The translations under genes were made by a program, and so were the position numbers. A stretch of 64,000 nucleotides of DNA, from NCBI GenBank assembly GCA_002281775.1, contig NCGY01000007.1, positions 1-64,000 on the forward strand, given 5' to 3'. The notes under the pieces are model-generated. The model saw only the letters and a program-made list of their open reading frames with translations. It had not been told where the DNA came from and did not search any database. Positions 47,413 to 56,409 of the stretch are shown here, one piece after another (positions within the stretch are counted from its first letter, which is position 1; each line of letters starts with the position of its first letter). This stretch comes from Hydrogenophilales bacterium 16-64-46 (GTDB lineage: Bacteria; Pseudomonadota; Gammaproteobacteria; Burkholderiales; Thiobacillaceae).

Positions 47413-47681
47413 AACGGAAACTGGCGAGACTGGCCGAACGCCGCCACGCGCTGGTGGCGCAGGCCGCCACCCAGCGCAGCCTGATCGCACGGCACGCGGC
47501 CCCCTGGCGCGCGCGCCTGGCGTGGGCCGACCGGGGCATTGCCGCAGTGCGCACGCTCGGCCGCCACCCGCTATGGCTGGTGGGCGCGGCGCTGCTGCTC
47601 GTTGCCGTGCGTCCGCAACGCGCCGGCACATGGCTGCATCGGGGCTGGCTGGCATGGATGATCGCACGCCGGTTGCGCTGA
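47409..47681 (+). CDS. YqjK-like protein
   Basis: 90 residues, very basic N-terminus (MKRKLARLAERRHALVAQAA), one weak membrane segment near residues 53-68, Arg-rich end. Position after yqjD-yqjE and size fit YqjK. Function unknown. Confidence 0.75.
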   Translation: MKRKLARLAERRHALVAQAATQRSLIARHAAPWRARLAWADRGIAAVRTLGRHPLWLVGAALLLVAVRPQRAGTWLHRGWLAWMIARRLR

Positions 47682-47934
47682 CGCTGTCCGTCAGCGCAAC
47701 CGCCTTGCCACGGCCTGCGCATCCGCATGGGATACTGCTTCAATCACAGATTGCCTTGCCACCCACACGCATCCGAGCTGCACCTGCAACGATTCACCGT
47801 AACAATCGAACGCAGGATCAAACCCACCCGTCGCCGTCGAATGCACACGGCATACGCATTGCAGTCGGGGCACACAAGCCCATGCAGGCGAAACCATTCA
47901 TGCGGGCCCCCGGGCCCGGGAGACTCCACCTGCC

Positions 47935-48789
47935 ATGCGGCGCTTCAAGATCCTCCATCGCACCTACTACAACTTTTCCGGCAGCGTGCGGCTCGAACCC
48001 CACACGCTGCGCCTGCGCCCCCGCGAAAACCACACCCTGCGCATTGAATCCTCGTCGCTGCGCATCACACCGGCCGCCACCCTGCGCTGGCACCGCGACG
48101 TGGAAGACAACTCCGTGGCGATCGCCAGCTTTACTACCCCCACCCGCCAGCTCATCCTCGAAAGCGAAATCGTCATTCAGCAGTTCAACGAAGCACCGCT
48201 CGATTTTCTGGTGGACGAATACGCCACCCAGTACCCCTTTGCCTACAGCGCCGAAGACCGCATCGTCCTCGCACCCTATCTGGGTGCCGCCACCCAGGAC
48301 GCGAACGAGCCCCTCGACGAATGGCTGGCCGGCCTGTGGCAACCGGGCGACCCCATCCAGACCTACGCCTTGATGCAGCGCCTGTGCGTGCGCATCCACA
48401 CCGCCCTGTCGTACCAGGCACGCGAACAGCCCGGCATACAAAGCCCTGCCGACACGCTCGCGCGCGGCATCGGTTCCTGCCGCGACTTCGCCACCCTGTT
48501 CATGGAATCCGCCCGCCACCTGGGCCTTGCCGCCCGCTTCGTCAGCGGCTACCTCTACGCCGAACCCTCCGCGTTCAACTACGGTGCCACCCATGCCTGG
48601 GCCGAAGTCTTCCTGCCCGGCGCTGGCTGGACCGGCTTCGACCCCACCATCGGAAAAATCGTCGGCATCGACCACACCCCTGTCGCCGTCGCCCGCCTGC
48701 CCGAATCCGTGCCGCCGGTTGCCGGCGCCTTCACCGGCCCGCCGGGGGCGAGCCTTGAGGTGGGGGTGTGGGTGACGGCGCTGGGATGA
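47935..48789 (+). CDS. Transglutaminase-like cysteine protease family protein
   Basis: 284 residues. N-terminal bacterial transglutaminase-like domain (RRFKILHRTYYNFSGSVRLE), then the papain-like core with the triad Cys182 in GIGSCRDFA, His220 in THAWAEVF and Asp236 in GFDPTIGK. Cytosolic by sequence; the family includes probable peptidases/transglutaminases, often near alpha-E/circularly permuted ATP-grasp genes, which are absent here. A 253-base spacer without features precedes it. Confidence 0.87.
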   Translation: MRRFKILHRTYYNFSGSVRLEPHTLRLRPRENHTLRIESSSLRITPAATLRWHRDVEDNSVAIASFTTPTRQLILESEIVIQQFNEAPLDFLVDEYATQYPFAYSAEDRIVLAPYLGAATQDANEPLDEWLAGLWQPGDPIQTYALMQRLCVRIHTALSYQAREQPGIQSPADTLARGIGSCRDFATLFMESARHLGLAARFVSGYLYAEPSAFNYGATHAWAEVFLPGAGWTGFDPTIGKIVGIDHTPVAVARLPESVPPVAGAFTGPPGASLEVGVWVTALG

Positions 48790-49119
48790 GGCGGGATTTC
48801 GGCCTGAGCGAACCGCCCTGTCAGCCAGAGACAGGCACGCCGGCCACATGGAGCGCCATGTGCGATCTGCTCAAGATCGACCCGGGAGACGATTCAGCCG
48901 GAAGGCGATTGAAAAAAACGGGTAAGAGTGAACCGCCGGCAGGCACGCGCGACCAAGGTTCCGCTAGCGCGGTCCAAGCGCCAATTTCCACGCCCGCCAC
49001 CAGTCGGCACAGATGGAACGCTCGCATGGTGCCCGACGCACAGGCTACCATGTCGAGATTCTCGGGCGCGTATCCGGTTTGCCATCTCACCGGAATGCGC
49101 CCTGTCCAGGACTCCTCCC
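48790..49119. other. Spacer upstream of first Crp/Fnr-type regulator
   Basis: 330 bases with no supportable gene. A half-site ATGTGCG at 48858-48864 and a degenerate inverted pair GGTGCC-cga-CGCACA near 49028-49042 resemble the palindromes at 45784 and 49887. Promoter region by position only. Confidence 0.4.
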
Positions 49120-49839
49120 ATGCCAACCCCGCACGATCCCCACCAGAACCATCTGCTCGCCGCGCTGCCGGCAGAGGAGTTCGCCCGTCTCGTGCCCGAT
49201 CTGGAATGGGTGCCGATGCCGCTCGGCCAGGTGCTGTCCGAGCCGGGCACCCAGATGCGCTACGTGTATTTCCCCACCACTGCCATCGTGTCCCTGCTTT
49301 ACGTGATGGAGGATGGCGCGTCGGCGGAAATTGCGGTGGTCGGCAACGAGGGGATCGTCGGCGTGTCGCTCTTCATGGGCGGCGAAACGACAACCAGCCG
49401 GGCGGTGGTGCAAAGCGCCGGCCACGCCTACCGTCTGAAGGCGCAGCTGCTGAAGAATGCGTTCCTGCACGCTGGGCCGATGCAGCGTCTGCTGTTGCGC
49501 TACACCCAGGCCCTGCTCACGCAGATGGCGCAGACGGCGGTGTGCAACCGGCATCATTCGGTGGACCAGCAGTTGTGCCGCTGGCTGCTGCTGAGCCTCG
49601 ACCGGCTGGAATCGAACGAACTGACGATGACGCAGGAACTGATCGCCAACATGCTCGGCGTGCGCCGCGAAGGCGTGACCGAGGCGGCCGGCAAGCTGCA
49701 GGAGGCTGGCCTGATCCGCTACAGCCGGGGCAAGATCACGGTGATGGACCGCCCCGGGCTGGAGGCGCGCGTGTGCGAATGCTACGCGGTGGTGAAGAAG
49801 GAATTCGACCGTCTGCTGCCGTATGTCGTCGCGCCCTGA
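49120..49839 (+). CDS. Crp/Fnr-family regulator (paralogue 1)
   Basis: 239 residues. A cNMP-binding-like beta roll (residues 15-135) with the subfamily signature YVYFPTTAIVSLL and VVGNEGIVGVSLFMGG is followed by a winged helix (about 165-225; LTMTQELIANMLGVRREGVT). It lacks the N-terminal Fe-S cysteines of Fnr and the conserved cAMP-phosphate Arg-Ala pair, so the signal is unknown. The start at 49120 fits homologous lengths. About 160 bases before a second member of the same subfamily. Confidence 0.92.
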   Translation: MPTPHDPHQNHLLAALPAEEFARLVPDLEWVPMPLGQVLSEPGTQMRYVYFPTTAIVSLLYVMEDGASAEIAVVGNEGIVGVSLFMGGETTTSRAVVQSAGHAYRLKAQLLKNAFLHAGPMQRLLLRYTQALLTQMAQTAVCNRHHSVDQQLCRWLLLSLDRLESNELTMTQELIANMLGVRREGVTEAAGKLQEAGLIRYSRGKITVMDRPGLEARVCECYAVVKKEFDRLLPYVVAP

Positions 49840-49886
49840 TCCCCGCCGGGGCGGTGCAACGCGCTTCACTGGGTACGCTGCACACT

Positions 49887-49902
49887 ATGTGCGCTAGCGC
49901 GC
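49887..49902. promoter_or_regulatory. 16-bp palindrome upstream of second Crp/Fnr gene
   Basis: TGTGCG-ctag-CGCGCA with the same flanks (CTATGTGCG....CGC.CAGAC) as the csbD site, 101 bases before the start at 50003. Candidate autoregulatory operator. Confidence 0.5.
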
Positions 49903-50002
49903 AGACTGCCGCCGCGCACCGCGCCATTGTGTGCTGACTGCCGGTTCTGAAATCCGCTTCTCCGTAGCTGGCAGTTTCTCCGGCACGGCCTTGCGTTTGC
50001 CC

Positions 50003-50740
50003 ATGCCGGCTCCATCGCCCCGGGAGATCCCCTTGCCAGATGCCCTGTCCGTCCCCGACAGCAATTGCCTCATCGCAGCCTTGCCGCGCAAGGACCGGCA
50101 GCGCTTACTGGCAGCGTGCGAACCGGTTGACCTGGCATTTGCGGCTGTGCTGGCCGAACCCGGCGAGCGTGTCCGCCATGTGTTCTTTCCCACTGGAAGC
50201 TTCATTTCCCTGATGACACCGATCATCGACCGCGCCAGCCTGGAAGTGGGCCTGGTCGGCACCGAAGGCATGGTCGGGGCCACGCTCGCCCTCGGGATGA
50301 AGATGTCGCCCCTGCACGCACTGGTGCAGGGTGCAGGTCCGGCGCTGCGCATGGGTGCGGTGCCGTTTCGTCGCGAACTCGACTTGAGCCCCACCCTGCT
50401 GCGTGGCGTGCAGCGCTACCTCTATGTGGTGATGGGGCAGCTTGCGCAAAACGCAGCCTGCACCCGCTTTCATGTGGTGGAAGCGCGCCTGGCGAGATGG
50501 CTTTTGATGTCGCACGACCGGGCGCACTCGGACACGATTCATGTCACCCACGAATTTCTCGCCGCGATGCTCGGTGTTCGCCGCGTCGGCATCACCAAGG
50601 CTGCAACGTCACTGCAGAACCGGGCATTGATCCGCTATCACCGGGGGAACGTCAGGGTCGTCGACCGCGGGGGTCTGGAAGCTGCGTCCTGCGGGTGCTA
50701 TGCCGCCGATGCTGCGATCCATGCCAGGGCCAAGGCGTGA
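50003..50740 (+). CDS. Crp/Fnr-family regulator (paralogue 2)
   Basis: 245 residues, same architecture as paralogue 1: beta roll with VRHVFFPTGSFISLM and LVGTEGMVGATLALG, winged helix with VTHEFLAAMLGVRRVGITKA. Start at 50003 (MPAPSPREIP); longer readings lack support. C-terminal CGCYAADAAI contains a CxC. Followed by the Lmo0937-like small membrane protein. Confidence 0.91.
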   Translation: MPAPSPREIPLPDALSVPDSNCLIAALPRKDRQRLLAACEPVDLAFAAVLAEPGERVRHVFFPTGSFISLMTPIIDRASLEVGLVGTEGMVGATLALGMKMSPLHALVQGAGPALRMGAVPFRRELDLSPTLLRGVQRYLYVVMGQLAQNAACTRFHVVEARLARWLLMSHDRAHSDTIHVTHEFLAAMLGVRRVGITKAATSLQNRALIRYHRGNVRVVDRGGLEAASCGCYAADAAIHARAKA

Positions 50741-50764
50741 CCTCCATCAACAAGGAGTAAGAAA

Positions 50765-50902
50765 ATGCTTGAGACCATTGCCATCATTCTGGTCATCCTC
50801 TGGGTACTGGGCCTGGTGTCCTCAACCACCCTGGGAGGATTCATCCACGTCCTGCTGGTCGTCGCGATTGTGGTGATCCTGCTGCGCTTCATTCGCCGCT
50901 GA
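50765..50902 (+). CDS. Lmo0937-family small membrane protein
   Basis: 45 residues: MLETIAIILVILWVLGLVSS, a Gly-rich turn TTLGGF, then a second hydrophobic helix IHVLLVVAIVVILL and a basic end RFIRR. Two-helix hairpin of the Lmo0937 (DUF5670) type, common in stress loci. AAGGAGTAAGAAA ribosome site. Immediately after the second Crp/Fnr gene. Confidence 0.88.
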   Translation: MLETIAIILVILWVLGLVSSTTLGGFIHVLLVVAIVVILLRFIRR

Positions 50903-50929
50903 CCGCCCTTGGGGACGGGGCAGGGCCGC

Positions 50930-51676
50930 TCAGCGATGCACCCGCCCGGAAACCGGGTGCAGATCGGCCGCCACGGCTTCGCGTTCGTCGAACACGAAGC
51001 AGTCGCCCTGGTAGTGCGCGCCGCCCACGTCCTCAAAATATTTGAGGATGCCGCCTTCGAGCTGGTAGACGCGTTCCAGCCCCAGCGCCTTCATGTGGAT
51101 GGCGGCTTTTTCGCAGCGGATACCGCCGGTGCAGAACGAGACGACGGTCTTGCCGATAAAGTCGTCGCGATGCGCGGCGATGTGTGCGGGAAATTCACTG
51201 AACACTTTCACACCGTAATCGATTGCGTGCGCGAAGCTGCCGGCGGCGACTTCGTAGTCGTTGCGGGTATCGAGCATGACCACGGGCCGGCCTTCATCGT
51301 CGCAGCCGCGATCCAGCCATTTTCTCAGCAGGGCTGCCGGTACTGACGGCGCGCGGCCGTCTTCCGGCCGGATCAGCGGCTGCTTCATGGTGATGATTTC
51401 CTTCTTCAGCCGGATGCGCAGTTTCCTGAACGGCGCTTCGGCGGAGAGGCTTTCCTTGGGCGCAAGATCAGCAAAGCGCGGATCGGCACGCAGATAGGCC
51501 ATCCCCGCGTCGATGGCCTCGCGCGAACCGGCAAGGAACACATTGATGCCCTCGGGCGCGAGCAGAATGGTGCCGAGGAGACCCAGCTCGCCGAGGCGCG
51601 CGCTGAGATCGGCCTTGAGCGCCGCACGGTCTTCGAGGGTGATGAACTTGTAGCAGGAGAGGTTGACGACAGTCAC
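50930..51676 (-). CDS. trhO: Oxygen-dependent tRNA uridine(34) hydroxylase (rhodanese)
   Basis: 248 residues. N-terminal acylphosphatase-like domain ([20 protein letters not shown]), then a rhodanese domain with active Cys in [13 protein letters not shown] and the LDTRNDYEV motif. TrhO (YceA) makes 5-hydroxyuridine at tRNA position 34. Convergent with the small membrane protein gene. Confidence 0.93.
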   Translation of the reverse strand: MTVVNLSCYKFITLEDRAALKADLSARLGELGLLGTILLAPEGINVFLAGSREAIDAGMAYLRADPRFADLAPKESLSAEAPFRKLRIRLKKEIITMKQPLIRPEDGRAPSVPAALLRKWLDRGCDDEGRPVVMLDTRNDYEVAAGSFAHAIDYGVKVFSEFPAHIAAHRDDFIGKTVVSFCTGGIRCEKAAIHMKALGLERVYQLEGGILKYFEDVGGAHYQGDCFVFDEREAVAADLHPVSGRVHR

Positions 51677-51711
51677 GGGTGGTCCTTGTCTGGCAGACGG
51701 GATTTTATACG

Positions 51712-51871
51712 AGGGGTCAGGTGTCGGGATTCAGGGGTCAGGGGGCTTTGAGCAGCTGCGCCGCGTTTCTCAAATTCATGAGGCGCGGCGCAGCCGCCCA
51801 TTCCCTGCCCCTGCCCCTGCCCCTGCCCCTGCCCCTGCCCCTGACCCTGACCCCTAACCCCTAACCCCTGC
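51712..51871. repeat. Inverted CCCCTG/CCCCTAA repeat spacer with 11-bp stem
   Basis: The trhO-mscS gap has a G-rich left arm (51712-51745; AGGGGTCAGG, ATTCAGGGGTCAGGGGG) and a C-rich right arm (51802-51871) of six CTGCCC units, then CTGACC, CTGACCC, two CTAACCC and CTGCC. Between them is a perfect 11-bp stem GCTGCGCCGCG (51755-51765) / CGCGGCGCAGC (51784-51794). Neither gene has another obvious leader structure. Confidence 0.7.
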
Positions 51872-51915
51872 CTTTTTGCTACCCTTCCGCCATCTTCCCC
51901 ACCGGACGCCCCAAG

Positions 51916-52740
51916 ATGGACGAGCATCTGCAAACCCTGGAACACGCCCAGCGCACGGCCATTGACCTCGCCCTCCAGTTCGGTCCCAAGGTGATCGTCG
52001 CCCTGCTGATCCTGGCGGCGGGCTATTTTGTCGGGCGCTGGGTCGGCAAGCTCACGGATTCGATGCTGGCGAAGATCGGCCTGGACGAAACGCTGCGCCT
52101 GCTGCTCACCCGCATCGTGCGCATTGCTGTGCTGGGCCTGTTTCTCATCATGGCGCTTCAGAACCTGGGGGTGCAGTTGCTGCCGCTTCTGGCCGGCCTG
52201 GGCGTGGCAGGCGCGGGCGTGGCGCTGGCGATGCAGGGGGTGCTGGGCAATCTGGCGGCGGGGCTCACGATCATCTTCACCCGGCCGTTCAAGGTGGGCG
52301 AATACATTTCCATCGCCGACGAGGAAGGCACGGTGGAGGAGGTCAAGCTTTTCAACACGGTGCTGGGGCATCCCGACCAGTCGCGCATCGTCATTCCCAA
52401 CCGCAAGATCGTCGGCGAGATCCTGCACAACTACGGCGAGATCAGGCAACTGGACGTGGCAGTGGGCGTGGCATACGACACCGATATTGCTGCCGCGCTC
52501 GCCGCCATTCGCGACCTGCTCGCCGCCAACCCGCGTGTGTTGCAGCAGCCCGAGCCGGTGATCCGCGTGCTCAGCCTGGGCGATTCGAGCGTGGTGATTG
52601 CGATCCGTCCGTGGGCAAGTGTGCCGGACTACAACGCCGCGTCCAGCGAAGTGACCCAGGCGGTGCTGGAAACCTTCCGTGCGCGCGGCATCGCGATTCC
52701 CTTCCCGCAGCGTGAAGTGCGCCTGCTGGGCAACGCATGA
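51916..52740 (+). CDS. MscS-family mechanosensitive channel
   Basis: 274 residues, about three membrane helices (about 22-42, 60-82, 88-112). The pore helix region LLAGLGVAGAGVALAMQGVL with Gly/Ala spacing is followed by the beta domain (FTRPFKVGEYISIADEEGTV) and the C-terminal vestibule (IPNRKIVGEILHNY). It releases solutes on hypo-osmotic shock. It overlaps the methyltransferase gene by ATGA. Confidence 0.94.
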   Translation: MDEHLQTLEHAQRTAIDLALQFGPKVIVALLILAAGYFVGRWVGKLTDSMLAKIGLDETLRLLLTRIVRIAVLGLFLIMALQNLGVQLLPLLAGLGVAGAGVALAMQGVLGNLAAGLTIIFTRPFKVGEYISIADEEGTVEEVKLFNTVLGHPDQSRIVIPNRKIVGEILHNYGEIRQLDVAVGVAYDTDIAAALAAIRDLLAANPRVLQQPEPVIRVLSLGDSSVVIAIRPWASVPDYNAASSEVTQAVLETFRARGIAIPFPQREVRLLGNA

Positions 52741-53609
52741 AGCGCGCCGCACCCAAACCGGCTGCGGCCAAATCCGCCATCTACACCGACCCGCTGGCCG
52801 AAGTTTTGCGGCCGGGTCAGTCGATCGAGCTGCTGAAGGAACTGCACATCCTCACCCGCGACGGCCGCCTCAACCAGGACAGCCGCCGCAAGCTCAAGCA
52901 GGTGTTCCACCTGTGCCAGTTCATCGCGCCGCTGATCGACGAGGTGCTCGACCGACAGGACACGCTGCTGCTCGCCGACCACGGCGCGGGCAAGTCCTAT
53001 CTCGGTTTCATCCTCTACGATCTCTACCTGAAGGACCGTCCCGGCGCGCACATCATCGGTATCGAAACACGCGACGAACTGGTGGCGAAGTCGCGCGACC
53101 TGGCTGATCGGCTGGGCTTCGATCGCATGCACTTTCTCAACACGACCGTGGCCGAATCCACGCACACCGAGACCCTGCCCGATCGCTTCGACATCGTCAC
53201 CGCGCTGCACGCCTGCAACACCGCCACCGACGACGCGATCCGCTTTGCCTTCGCCAAACAGGCACGCCACATCGTGCTGGTGCCGTGCTGCCAGGCCGAG
53301 GTGGCGGCCGTGCTGCGCCGCCACAAGAACGCGAGTTTCGGCAAAACGCCGCTGTCGGAAATCTGGCGGCATCCCCTGCACACCCGCGAATTCGGCAGCC
53401 AGCTCACCAACGTGCTGCGCTGCCTGCAACTGGAAGCGCACGGCTACCAGGTGAGCGTCACCGAACTCGTCGGCTGGGAACATTCCATGAAGAACGAGCT
53501 GATCGTCGCCAGCCAGACCGGCCAGCCGCGTGGCGATGCCCGCGCCCGGCTGGCGGCGATCCTCGACGAATTCAACCTCGGCGAGCTCGCCCCGCGCTTT
53601 CTCGACTGA
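52737..53609 (+). CDS. SAM-dependent methyltransferase (Methyltransf_32-like)
   Basis: 290 residues with the SAM site LLLADHGAGKSYLGFILYDL near residue 80 and the ALHACNTATDDAI / VLVPCCQAEVAA motif pair seen in METTL25/Methyltransf_32 proteins. Substrate unknown; related proteins act on RNA or protein targets. Coupled to mscS. Confidence 0.83.
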   Translation: MKRAAPKPAAAKSAIYTDPLAEVLRPGQSIELLKELHILTRDGRLNQDSRRKLKQVFHLCQFIAPLIDEVLDRQDTLLLADHGAGKSYLGFILYDLYLKDRPGAHIIGIETRDELVAKSRDLADRLGFDRMHFLNTTVAESTHTETLPDRFDIVTALHACNTATDDAIRFAFAKQARHIVLVPCCQAEVAAVLRRHKNASFGKTPLSEIWRHPLHTREFGSQLTNVLRCLQLEAHGYQVSVTELVGWEHSMKNELIVASQTGQPRGDARARLAAILDEFNLGELAPRFLD

Positions 53610-53647
53610 ACGCCGGAACCCGGCAGCGACGCCGTGCTCAAACCGGC

Positions 53648-54223
53648 ATGTCTGCGATCTTCGGTTCTCCCCTCCGTCGGGTGCTTGCCGGCAGCTTCGC
53701 ACTGCTGGCGGGCTGCGCCACGCCGCAGTACCAGACCACGGTGCGCTTTGTGCCGCCGCCCGATGCCGCGGGCCGCGCCTGCGTGGAAGGGTGCGAATCG
53801 AAGAAAACTGCCTGCCAGGCCGATTGCAGTGAACGCTTCACGGCCTGCGCGAAGGGACTCGACGCCCGGGTGGAAGCGGGCTATGGCGAAGCCCTGAAGC
53901 AATACGAAACCCATCTCAAACACTACGCCGCCGCGCTGCGCCGCTACGAGTTGGACCTGCGTTTCGACTGGCTCCACGCCTGGCCCTATCACCCCCCGTA
54001 CCGCTATCCTTACTGGGATCCCTGGCCCGCCCCGCGCCACCTGCCGCCGCCCGAACCGATTCCGCCGACCCGCGAAGCCGTGCGTGCCCAGCTGGAAAAG
54101 ACGCACTGCCGGGCTGACTGTGGCTGCCTGCCCGCCTACGACAGCTGCTATACAGACTGCGGCGGACAAAGGCTGCTGCAGTCAGTCTGCATCAAACATT
54201 GCGCGCCCGGAGATCAGGATTGA
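53648..54223 (+). CDS. Cysteine-rich lipoprotein
   Basis: 191 residues. Lipobox LLAGC (Cys near residue 23), then a Cys module CVEGCESKKTACQADC..C (about 43-65), an aromatic Tyr/Trp/Pro-rich middle (WLHAWPYHPPYRYPYWDP), and a second Cys module CRADCGCLPAYDSCYTDC..C.KHC at the end. At least twelve Cys, regularly spaced every 3-6 residues, suggest disulfides or metal/haem ligation in the periplasm. No family recognised. Its last 32 bases overlap folA, which is convergent. Confidence 0.7.
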   Translation: MSAIFGSPLRRVLAGSFALLAGCATPQYQTTVRFVPPPDAAGRACVEGCESKKTACQADCSERFTACAKGLDARVEAGYGEALKQYETHLKHYAAALRRYELDLRFDWLHAWPYHPPYRYPYWDPWPAPRHLPPPEPIPPTREAVRAQLEKTHCRADCGCLPAYDSCYTDCGGQRLLQSVCIKHCAPGDQD

Positions 54224-54746
54224 CTGCGGCCCTTTCGGCTACGGCCTCACGACGCGCATAAGTCACGAAATCGAAGTGCAGGCGATCAGCCTTGTCGCCA
54301 AGGTGGGACTGACGTGCAATTTCGACGAACGCCATGCGGTCGAACTCGGGAAACCAGGCATCGCCCTGTGCTTCGATGTCGACTTCCGTGAGATAGAGGC
54401 GATCGGCCAGCGGAATGGCCTGCGCGTAGAGTTCGGCCCCACCGATGAAAAAGACTTCGTCGTGGCCCTCGCAAGCCGCGAGCGCCGCAGGAATCGATGC
54501 GGCAGGCGTCACCCCCTCGGGCCGGTAATCCGGGTTGCGGGTGATGACGATGTTGGTGCGACCCGGCAGCGGACGCCCTAGCGATTCAAAGGTCTTGCGA
54601 CCCATCAGCACGGGATGCCCGAGTGTGAGCGCCTTGAAATGCGCGAGGTCTTCGGGCAGCCGCCACGGCAGCCGGTTCTCGATGCCGATGACGCGGTTCT
54701 TCGCCAGCGCGGCGATGACGTTGAGGCGCGGTCTGTTCTGGCCCAT
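54192..54746 (-). CDS. folA: Dihydrofolate reductase
   Basis: 184 residues. Start region NVIAALAKNRVIGIENRLPW with the substrate-binding LPWRLPEDLAHFK, then GRKTFESLGRPLPGRTNIV and a C-terminal EVFFIGGAELYAQAIPLADR. It reduces dihydrofolate to THF, needed after thyA. A short repeat-like 35-base gap separates it from thyA; same strand. Confidence 0.95.
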   Translation of the reverse strand: MGQNRPRLNVIAALAKNRVIGIENRLPWRLPEDLAHFKALTLGHPVLMGRKTFESLGRPLPGRTNIVITRNPDYRPEGVTPAASIPAALAACEGHDEVFFIGGAELYAQAIPLADRLYLTEVDIEAQGDAWFPEFDRMAFVEIARQSHLGDKADRLHFDFVTYARREAVAERAAVNPDLRARNV

Positions 54747-54754
54747 GTTGTCTC

Positions 54755-54786
54755 CGCTCACCGTTTACTGCTCCCTGTTCACTACA
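54755..54786. repeat. CTCACCG-type repeat in the thyA-folA gap
   Basis: CTCCGCTCACCGTTTACTG followed by CTCCCTGTTCAC fills the gap between the thyA stop and folA start. It looks like a degenerate relative of the CACCGCTTACCGCTTACCGC units at 61072-61094. Confidence 0.4.
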
Positions 54787-55576
54787 CCGCCACCGGGGCC
54801 TTGATCGCGGGATGCGGATCGTAGCCTTCGAGGGTGAAATCCTCGAAGCGGAAACCGAAGATGTCGCGCACCGAGGGATTGAGCTTCATCGTTGGCCGGG
54901 CACGCGGCGTGCGGGCGAGCTGCTCGCGCGCCTGGTCGAGGTGATTGAGGTACAGGTGCGCGTCGCCCAGGGTATGCACGAAATCGCCGGGTTTCAGTCC
55001 GGTCACCTGCGCCATCATCATCGTCAGGAGCGCGTAGCTCGCGATGTTGAAGGGCACGCCGAGGAAGATGTCGGCGCTGCGCTGGTAGAGCTGGCAGGAG
55101 AGCTTGCCGTCGGCGACATAGAACTGGAAGAAAGCGTGGCAGGGCGCGAGTGCCATGCGGTCGAGATCGGCCACGTTCCAGGCGGAGACGATGATGCGGC
55201 GCGAATCCGGGTTGGTTTTGAGCGTCTTCACCGCTTCGCTGATCTGGTCGATGGTGCCGCCGTCGCGCGCCGGCCAGCTGCGCCACTGGTGTCCGTATAC
55301 CGGCCCGAGGTCGCCGTTTTCATCCGCCCATTCGTCCCAGATCGAGACGCCGTTGTCCTTGAGGTATTGGATGTTGGTGTCGCCTTTGAGAAACCACAGC
55401 AGCTCGTGGAGGATGGAGCGCAGGTGGCATTTCTTGGTGGTGACGAGCGGAAAGCCTTCCGCCAGGTTGTAGCGCATCTGCCAGCCGAACACCGAAAGCG
55501 TGCCGGTGCCGGTACGGTCGTCTTTCCTTGTGCCGTGTTCGAGCACGTGGCGCATCAGGTCGAGATAGGGAGTCAT
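54782..55576 (-). CDS. thyA: Thymidylate synthase
   Basis: 264 residues. N-terminal [20 protein letters not shown], dUMP-binding [11 protein letters not shown], and catalytic Cys in [12 protein letters not shown] near residue 146. It methylates dUMP using methylene-THF. Start overlaps the upstream lipoprotein gene's stop as ATGA. Confidence 0.97.
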   Translation of the reverse strand: MTPYLDLMRHVLEHGTRKDDRTGTGTLSVFGWQMRYNLAEGFPLVTTKKCHLRSILHELLWFLKGDTNIQYLKDNGVSIWDEWADENGDLGPVYGHQWRSWPARDGGTIDQISEAVKTLKTNPDSRRIIVSAWNVADLDRMALAPCHAFFQFYVADGKLSCQLYQRSADIFLGVPFNIASYALLTMMMAQVTGLKPGDFVHTLGDAHLYLNHLDQAREQLARTPRARPTMKLNPSVRDIFGFRFEDFTLEGYDPHPAIKAPVAV

Positions 55577-56409
55577 GGTCGGGTTGGCGGGGCGGCCGGG
55601 GCGGCCTGGATGGTGGAATTATCGCCGAGAACGCCGTCGTAATACGCGGCCAGCAGCGTCGCGGGCGCGCTGCCATAGACGTTCCAGAAGGCGATTTCGA
55701 AGTCGGCGTTGTCCTGTACCGCCAGCACCAGCTGGCGGAAGCGCGCTTCATCGCGCGCCTTGAGCCAGGCCACGAGCTGCATGGACTGGCGATAGAACTC
55801 GTGGATGGAGAGGTTCGAAGCTGACGCGCGATGGCGGCGGTCGGGCGTGTCGCGTGCGGTGAGGTTCACCCGCCGGCCGGCGCGGATGGCCTCGTGCGCC
55901 CGGGCGTCGCTGGCGAACTCCGCGCCGCCGCCGCCTGCGGTGAGCGAGGCCCAGCCTTCGTGAAACCAGATCGGCAGGGTACTGTGATAGTGGCCGATGC
56001 GCTGCCCCAGATGCAGGTGCGCGAGTTCGTGTGTGAGCAGCGCCGGCAGACGGATGCGCTCCCGGCCGTCCAGGTTCGGCGAGAGGATCAGCCGGTTGTC
56101 CGGCACGACCGCTGCCGAGAGCCGGGGCGTGAGCACCCAGCGCTTGAAGCAGGCCTCCGTGCCGCAGACATACACGCGCTGCGGGTGGGCAAAGCGCAGA
56201 TAGTGCGCGGCTTCCACTTTCTGGATGGCGGCCGGCAGGGCTGCCGCGACACGTGCGCCATAGCCTTCGTAACCCGGCTCGACCCAGACGCGCGCATCGC
56301 TGGCCAGCGGCACAAAGCCCTCGATGGGCTTCAGCGCGCGTGGTTCGCTCACGGTGAGCGCGCAGCCGGTGAGGCCGGCACACAGCCACGCCAGCCAGCC
56401 GGCTTTCAT
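55573..56409 (-). CDS. Putative metallopeptidase lipoprotein (peptidase MA-like)
   Basis: 278 residues. Lipobox LTGC near residue 16, then the metalloprotease motif [13 protein letters not shown] (HExxH-like) near residue 140 and a downstream [13 protein letters not shown] that would supply the Glu ligand, as in the gluzincin-like MA fold. Outer-membrane/periplasmic protease by prediction; substrate unknown. It sits between bpt and thyA with 4-bp overlaps on both sides. Confidence 0.82.
   Translation of the reverse strand: MKAGWLAWLCAGLTGCALTVSEPRALKPIEGFVPLASDARVWVEPGYEGYGARVAAALPAAIQKVEAAHYLRFAHPQRVYVCGTEACFKRWVLTPRLSAAVVPDNRLILSPNLDGRERIRLPALLTHELAHLHLGQRIGHYHSTLPIWFHEGWASLTAGGGGAEFASDARAHEAIRAGRRVNLTARDTPDRRHRASASNLSIHEFYRQSMQLVAWLKARDEARFRQLVLAVQDNADFEIAFWNVYGSAPATLLAAYYDGVLGDNSTIQAAPAAPPTRP

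Noticed and set aside
51802..51871. Tandem CCCCTG/CCCCTAA units considered as a CRISPR or telomere-like array
   Set aside because: Units are 6-7 bp with no spacers; a short-repeat/hairpin element explains them better.
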